Below are positions 60,337 through 64,000 of a stretch of DNA of 64,000 bases, one piece after another. The DNA is taken from contig CAWBCO010000003.1 in NCBI GenBank assembly GCA_963787415.1, positions 558,001-622,000 of the forward strand, read 5' to 3'. The translations under genes were made by a program, and so were the position numbers. The first letter of the stretch is position 1. Each line of letters starts with the position of its first letter. Under the pieces are notes generated by a model. That model was given only the letters and a program-made list of their open reading frames with translations. It made no database searches and was not told where the DNA came from. The DNA comes from CAVUWL01 sp963787415. Lineage in GTDB: Bacteria; Actinomycetota; Thermoleophilia; Solirubrobacterales; 70-9.

Positions 60337-61254
60337 CTAAATGTGAAGCGGCTTACGAGCACGAATAATCGCCGAGCCGGCTTTCTCATGGACCCTGTGG
60401 GTCTCGGTGACCTCCACGTCTATCAGGCCGGCAGCCATAAGAGCGTTCTCGAACTCCCCGCGCGTCAACGCTCCGGCGATGCAGCCGGTCCACTCGGCCA
60501 TATCGGCGCGAGTGGCGGCGTCCATGTCCTCGTCGGCGATCACGTCGGAAACGGCGAAACGACCGCCGGGCTTCAGCACCCTCGCCGCTTCGGCCAAAAC
60601 CTTCGGCTTGTCACCCGAGAGGTTGATCACGCTGTTGGAAATCACCACGTCGACCGTCTCGGCGGGAAGCGGAATCGACTCGATCCCTCCTCGAAGCCAC
60701 TCGACGTTCTCGACGCCCGCCTTGCGTTGGTTCTCACGCGCCAAGTTGAGCATCTCATCGGTCATGTCGAGTCCGTAGGCCTTGCCTGTGGGTCCGACCC
60801 GCTTCGCGGAGAGCAGTACATCGATACCGCCGCCCGAGCCGAGGTCAAGGACCGACTCTCCGGCGCGCAGCTCGGCCACGGCGGTGGGATTGCCGCAGCC
60901 AAGGGAGGCCATCGTCGCAGTGTCTGGAAGTTCTCCCTGGGCGGCCTCGTCATAGAGGGAGGCCCCGAACACTTTCGCTTCCTCATCGCTGAGGACTGTG
61001 CTGGACCCACAACATGAGGCACCCGGGTCCGTTCTGGCGTCGACGCTCTGAGCAGCGGCGGCATAGCGGATGCGGACCGCCTCGCGGATCTCCTGTCCAT
61101 CAGCCTCACCGGCCGAACACCCGCAGGTCGAAGACTCCTGCGCGCAGCAGCCCGCCTTGGCTGAGGGCTCGCAGCAATCCGCCTGTCGCTCTGGCGCGCA
61201 GCACTCCGACGTGAAGAGAGAGGGATCTGCCTTCGTATCGGTCAGCTCAGCCAT
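60337..61254 (-). CDS. arsM: Arsenite S-adenosylmethionine methyltransferase
   Basis: 305 residues. SAM motif I is LDLGSGGGID (~136) and LKPGGRFAVSD (~227) follows. The N-terminal 50 residues are Cys-rich (ECC, DCC, GCC, CGC) and may bind As(III). Conserved catalytic-cysteine positions read Cys120 (SLGCGNP), Ser208 (SNSVINL) and Cys258 (TGCIAG); relatives usually have Cys at the middle one (SNCVINL). It methylates As(III) to volatile or less retained species. Its start overlaps arsR by 13 nt, forming an arsR-arsM operon. Confidence 0.87.
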   Translation of the reverse strand: MAELTDTKADPSLFTSECCAPERQADCCEPSAKAGCCAQESSTCGCSAGEADGQEIREAVRIRYAAAAQSVDARTDPGASCCGSSTVLSDEEAKVFGASLYDEAAQGELPDTATMASLGCGNPTAVAELRAGESVLDLGSGGGIDVLLSAKRVGPTGKAYGLDMTDEMLNLARENQRKAGVENVEWLRGGIESIPLPAETVDVVISNSVINLSGDKPKVLAEAARVLKPGGRFAVSDVIADEDMDAATRADMAEWTGCIAGALTRGEFENALMAAGLIDVEVTETHRVHEKAGSAIIRARKPLHI

Positions 61255-61595
61255 GCGGAGAACTCCTTTAGGGCATCAGGGATGACGTAGTAATAGGCCC
61301 AGAGGCCCTGGCGCTCAGAGGCAACGATGCCGGCATCTCGCAGCACCTTGAGGTGATGAGAGACGGTCGGCTGGGAAAGGTCGAAGAGTGGCACCAGCTC
61401 GCAGACGCAGACCTTGCCGGCGTGCTTTTGCAGCACGTCGACCAGCTGCAGGCGGATCGGATCGCCGAGCGCCTTGGCGATCGCCGCCATCCGCTGCGCT
61501 TCCTCTCGCTGTACGTCGGGGTAGACGACCGGCTCACAGCACGGCTCACCGGCGGGACGCTTGGTCTTGGGAGTTAGCTCCAGATTGACGGACAT
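61242..61595 (-). CDS. arsR: ArsR arsenic-responsive repressor
   Basis: 117 residues from the ATG at 61595; the open frame upstream overlaps the operator and is not used. The winged helix is FDLSQPTVSHHLKVLRDAG with a wing ERQGLWAYYYV. The metal site is probably Cys63 and Cys65 (KVCVCEL), the ELCVC-type motif, with Cys19/Cys20 (EPCCEP) as a possible third ligand. Represses its own operon with arsM and possibly the divergent genes. A palindrome immediately upstream fits the operator. Confidence 0.88.
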   Translation of the reverse strand: MSVNLELTPKTKRPAGEPCCEPVVYPDVQREEAQRMAAIAKALGDPIRLQLVDVLQKHAGKVCVCELVPLFDLSQPTVSHHLKVLRDAGIVASERQGLWAYYYVIPDALKEFSAWLS

Positions 61596-61616
61596 CAATT
61601 TACTTATATCTATTGA
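61595..61616. promoter_or_regulatory. Probable ArsR operator
   Basis: TCAAT (61595-61599) and ATTGA (61612-61616) form an inverted repeat spaced 12 bp, in an AT-rich gap between arsR and the divergent phosphoesterase gene. Its location at the arsR start suits autorepression and would also cover the plus-strand promoter. Confidence 0.6.
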
Positions 61617-61652
61617 AATTACGTTTGTCAATGTTTAGGATCGCCGCATCAG

Positions 61653-62372
61653 ATGAGCAAAGTCGTCGTAATCACCGATATCCACGGCAACCTGCCTGCG
61701 CTTCAGGCGGCGCTGAGTCGCGTCGAGGAGATCGCCCCCGATGCCCTTTACTGTGGGGGCGATCTAGTCGGCTATGGCCCCTGGCCCAACGAGGTCTGCC
61801 GCACAATCGAGGATCGCTCGATCCCAACGATCTACGGCAACTACGACTACGCGATCGGCCGCGACGAAGAGGACTGCGGCTGCGCCTACGTCACCCAGCA
61901 CGACCGCGACCTCGGCCAGCTCTCGGTCGATTGGACCCTTGAGCACACCGATCAGCGCTCCAAGGACTTCATGCGCGAGCTGCCCTTTGACCTCCGCTTC
62001 GAGCTGGGCGGCCAGCGGGTCTGCCTCGTCCATGGCTCGCCACGCAAGGTCAACGAGTACCTCTTCGAGGACAAGCCTGCACACACGTTTGAGCGAATCG
62101 CGGCCGGAGCCGACTGCGACGTGCTTGTCTTCGGTCACACCCACAAACCTTGGATCGCCACCTTCGGTGGTGTCCTGTTCGTCAACTGTGGCTCAGTTGG
62201 AAAGCCCAAGGACGGCGATCCGCGCGGAGCCTTCGCAGTACTTGACGACTCCGATGGGCGCGTCTCGGCGCGGGTCGAGCGCTTTGGCTATGACGCCGAC
62301 TTCGTCTCCCGCGAACTGATCTCGGCCGGGCTTCCGGCGGAGTTCGGGGAAAAGATCCTGAGCGGAAAGTGA
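61653..62372 (+). CDS. Metallophosphoesterase of the arsenic cluster
   Basis: 239 residues. Motifs TDIHGNLPALQAAL, GGDLVGYGPWPNEV, YGNYDYAIG, VHGSP and FGHTHKPW define a YfcE/MJ0936-like metal phosphoesterase. An EDCGCAY piece adds a Cys pair in the loop after the first metal site. First plus-strand gene of the ars cluster, overlapping arsC by 4 nt, so co-expressed with arsenate reduction. It may act on phosphate or arsenate esters, which is inference from context. Confidence 0.85.
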   Translation: MSKVVVITDIHGNLPALQAALSRVEEIAPDALYCGGDLVGYGPWPNEVCRTIEDRSIPTIYGNYDYAIGRDEEDCGCAYVTQHDRDLGQLSVDWTLEHTDQRSKDFMRELPFDLRFELGGQRVCLVHGSPRKVNEYLFEDKPAHTFERIAAGADCDVLVFGHTHKPWIATFGGVLFVNCGSVGKPKDGDPRGAFAVLDDSDGRVSARVERFGYDADFVSRELISAGLPAEFGEKILSGK

Positions 62373-63007
62373 GCGGGAAAAAAGAGATGAAATACGTGCT
62401 CTTTGTCTGCACCCAAAACGCGGGGCGCTCCCAGATGGCCCAGGCGTTCTTTGAGCGCTACGCCCCGTCCGATCTGCATGCTGAGTCGGCGGGCCTGGAA
62501 CCCGCCGATCACATTCATCCAGTCGTGGTCGAGGCGATGAAGGAGGTCCAGATCGACCTATCAGATCGGCGGCCGAAGAAATTGAGCGTTGAGATGCAGC
62601 TGCACGCCGACCTGGCGGTGACCATGGGCTGCGGGGGTCGCTGCCCATACGTCCCAACCGCGGTCGAGGACTGGGAGATCGACGACCCAGCCGGTAAATC
62701 AATCGAGGAGGTACGGGTGATTCGCGATGAGATCGCGAGGCAGGTCGAGGACCTCGTCCTAGAGCGGGTCGAACAGATTCGCGCCGACGGTACCGCGCAT
62801 TCAGTTCGTCTCGCGGGCCTACTTCCGACATTGATACGGGAATTCGACGGATCTCGCAGTCCGGAGGAGATCCGCGCTTGCGCCGATGTGGTCCTCACCC
62901 AATATGACGAGGTTCCGATTCGAAGCCATGTCATGGCACTCGCGCAGCGACGTACCCGCGAATGCCTGCGCGCTGAGACTTGCTATGAGCTGGCGGAGGC
63001 CCAATGA
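62369..63007 (+). CDS. arsC: Arsenate reductase (LMW-PTP type) fused to a C-terminal helical domain
   Basis: 212 residues from a GTG overlapping the previous stop; an ATG at 62387 is also possible. The phosphatase loop VCTQNAGRSQMA (C-x5-R) is the reductase active site, and a second redox pair is CGGRC. Asp in DDPAGKSIEEV completes the site. The last ~75 residues (LLPTLIREFDGSRSPEEI ... RRTRECLRAE) form an extra helical domain like the three-helix dimerisation module found alone beside other ars genes. Reduces As(V) to As(III). Confidence 0.88.
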   Translation: MSGKKEMKYVLFVCTQNAGRSQMAQAFFERYAPSDLHAESAGLEPADHIHPVVVEAMKEVQIDLSDRRPKKLSVEMQLHADLAVTMGCGGRCPYVPTAVEDWEIDDPAGKSIEEVRVIRDEIARQVEDLVLERVEQIRADGTAHSVRLAGLLPTLIREFDGSRSPEEIRACADVVLTQYDEVPIRSHVMALAQRRTRECLRAETCYELAEAQ

Positions 63008-63759
63008 ATCAGGCCCCACTTTCGAGGCGCCTTTTTGCCGAGTTCCTGGGCTCTGCCTTCCTCGCAGCGACGGTGATCGGCTCGGGGATCGCCGCGGCGC
63101 AGCTCTCGCCCGGCGACGTCGGGCTGCAGCTTTTTGAGAATGCCGCAGCGACGGCGGCCGGCCTCTTCACCTTCATCCTGATGTTTGGGCCGGTTTCCGG
63201 TGCTCACTTCAACCCGGTTGTCTCGCTGGTAGACGCGAGCTTTGGTGGTCTGCGCTGGCGCCACGCCCTCGCCTACATTCCGGCTCAGGTGAGCGGATGC
63301 ATTGCAGGGGCGATCACCGCCAATGCGATGTTCGCGCTCTCGGCGATCAGCATTTCGACCAAGCATCGTGCAACGCCAGCGCATTTTCTGGCGGAGGTGA
63401 TCGCAACGCTGGGCCTGATGCTGGTGATCTTCTCCCTGGCGCGGACCCGGCGGGGCTCGCTGGCAGCGGCGGCGGTCGGCGCCTATATCGGCGCTGCCTA
63501 CTTCTTCACCAGCTCGGCCAGCTTTGCTAATCCAGCGATTGCCATCGGGAGGATGTTCTCCAATACCTTTGCCGGCATCGCTCCCTCCTCAGTTCCGCCC
63601 TATATCGTCGCGGAGTTGCTCGGGGGGGCGGTGGCGATCGGCGTCATTCGCGCCCTCTATCCCGACATCACGCCAGAAGAGGCATCCGAGATCATGCTGC
63701 CGCACGAAGAGGACGGCGCTGGGCGGGCGCCGTTGGTAAGCGCGAAGGACGCGAGGTGA
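63004..63759 (+). CDS. Aquaglyceroporin-type (MIP) channel
   Basis: 251 residues, six helices plus two half-helices. The first NPA motif is changed to NPV (SGAHFNPVVSL, 70-72); the second is NPA (SFANPAIAIGR, 176-178) with the selectivity-filter Arg183. Starts within the arsC stop (ATGA). MIP channels in ars operons (AqpS-like) let As(OH)3 leave after arsenate reduction, and the gene order here fits. The tail ~30 residues are cytoplasmic. Confidence 0.85.
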   Translation: MNQAPLSRRLFAEFLGSAFLAATVIGSGIAAAQLSPGDVGLQLFENAAATAAGLFTFILMFGPVSGAHFNPVVSLVDASFGGLRWRHALAYIPAQVSGCIAGAITANAMFALSAISISTKHRATPAHFLAEVIATLGLMLVIFSLARTRRGSLAAAAVGAYIGAAYFFTSSASFANPAIAIGRMFSNTFAGIAPSSVPPYIVAELLGGAVAIGVIRALYPDITPEEASEIMLPHEEDGAGRAPLVSAKDAR

Positions 63760-63850
63760 CGCTAAACGTCGAGCTGCCCGGCGCCTCCTCTTCCCCGTTC
63801 ATACCGAAACCCATGCGCCTGTTGGAACAACGGCGCCGGAAGGAGAAGTT

Positions 63851-64000
63851 TTGAAACGACGTCTTTCCCCTATTAGCCGTGTCAAGCAGGTAGCCGTAGC
63901 CGTTGGGGTCACTTCCTTGTTGGCGGTGACAGTCAACCCCGCGCTGGCAAGCAGCTTCGGCAGCGTCAAAACATCGTCGAGGGTCACGACCATTTACATC
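63851..64000 (+). CDS. Secreted protein, 5' part only
   Basis: TTG at 63851 follows GGAAGGAGAAG. The visible 50 codons give a signal peptide: basic KRRLSPISRVKQ, hydrophobic VAVAVGVTSLLAVTV and a likely cut near NPALASSFG. The opening LKRRLS ... SSFG resembles the secreted protein at 46819-47505 (LKRKLS ... GSF). The gene runs off the window. Confidence 0.6.
   Translation, partial: MKRRLSPISRVKQVAVAVGVTSLLAVTVNPALASSFGSVKTSSRVTTIYI

Noticed and set aside
1..64000. CRISPR array, rRNA genes, replication origin
   Set aside because: I looked for regularly spaced repeats, 16S/23S signatures and DnaA-box clusters and saw none.

Overview
The window reads as chromosomal DNA of a high-GC actinobacterium. 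Codons mostly end in G or C, GTG and TTG starts are common, and GATCGCGATCG-type runs are frequent. Gene content (LCP cell-wall ligase, SHOCT, DUF1269 and GAP-type membrane proteins, DUF2252, two cytochromes P450, PQQ-type lipoprotein) fits soil Thermoleophilia/Solirubrobacterales best. This placement is inference from gene style, not from a marker gene.

Layout. 1-5.9 kb: 3' end of cydB, a SHOCT membrane protein, and convergent cydD-cydC (cytochrome bd assembly). 6.2-11.1 kb: small membrane, SHOCT and DUF1269-type stress proteins around a frameshifted MalT/LuxR regulator. 11.3-14 kb: tRNA-Gly and tRNA-Pro, then a 2.4-kb TetR-P450 segment bounded by a perfect 45-bp repeat of the tRNA-Pro 3' half. 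14.3-17.8 kb: a second P450 with very high GC3, a zinc-ribbon miniprotein, and a MarR / SHOCT / SDR locus. 17.8-20.3 kb: decayed accessory DNA (IS3 transposase remnant, truncated DNA methyltransferase). 20.4-40 kb: mostly housekeeping or conserved genes (GGDEF-EAL, ClpP, SRPBCC/ArsR pair, PQQ-type lipoprotein, DUF2252, cyclase, LCP, RTX, carboxyltransferase, Nudix, RDD, DUF389, S1 protease).

40.3-46.7 kb is one tightly overlapping minus-strand operon, pstS-pstC-pstA-pstB followed by a small lipoprotein, two zinc-ribbon proteins and a secreted phosphoesterase whose first metal-ligand motif is altered. 47.6-51.7 kb is a sulfate/thiosulfate importer (cysP-T-W-A) plus a 71-residue protein sharing an upstream GACTAA motif. 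51.9-58.2 kb holds a haloalkane dehalogenase, hydrolases, a GH18-like lipoprotein, a DCC protein, DUF2867 and a double-frameshifted tautomerase.

58.5-64 kb looks like a genomic island: tRNA-Leu, tRNA-Glu, a terminator, a tyrosine integrase, then an arsenic cluster (arsM and arsR on minus; metallophosphoesterase, fused arsC and aquaglyceroporin on plus). The window ends inside a secreted protein resembling the one beside pst. Best candidates for something undescribed are the extended pst operon, the TetR-P450 cassette between tRNA-Pro halves, and the ars island with its Cys-to-Ser ArsM.
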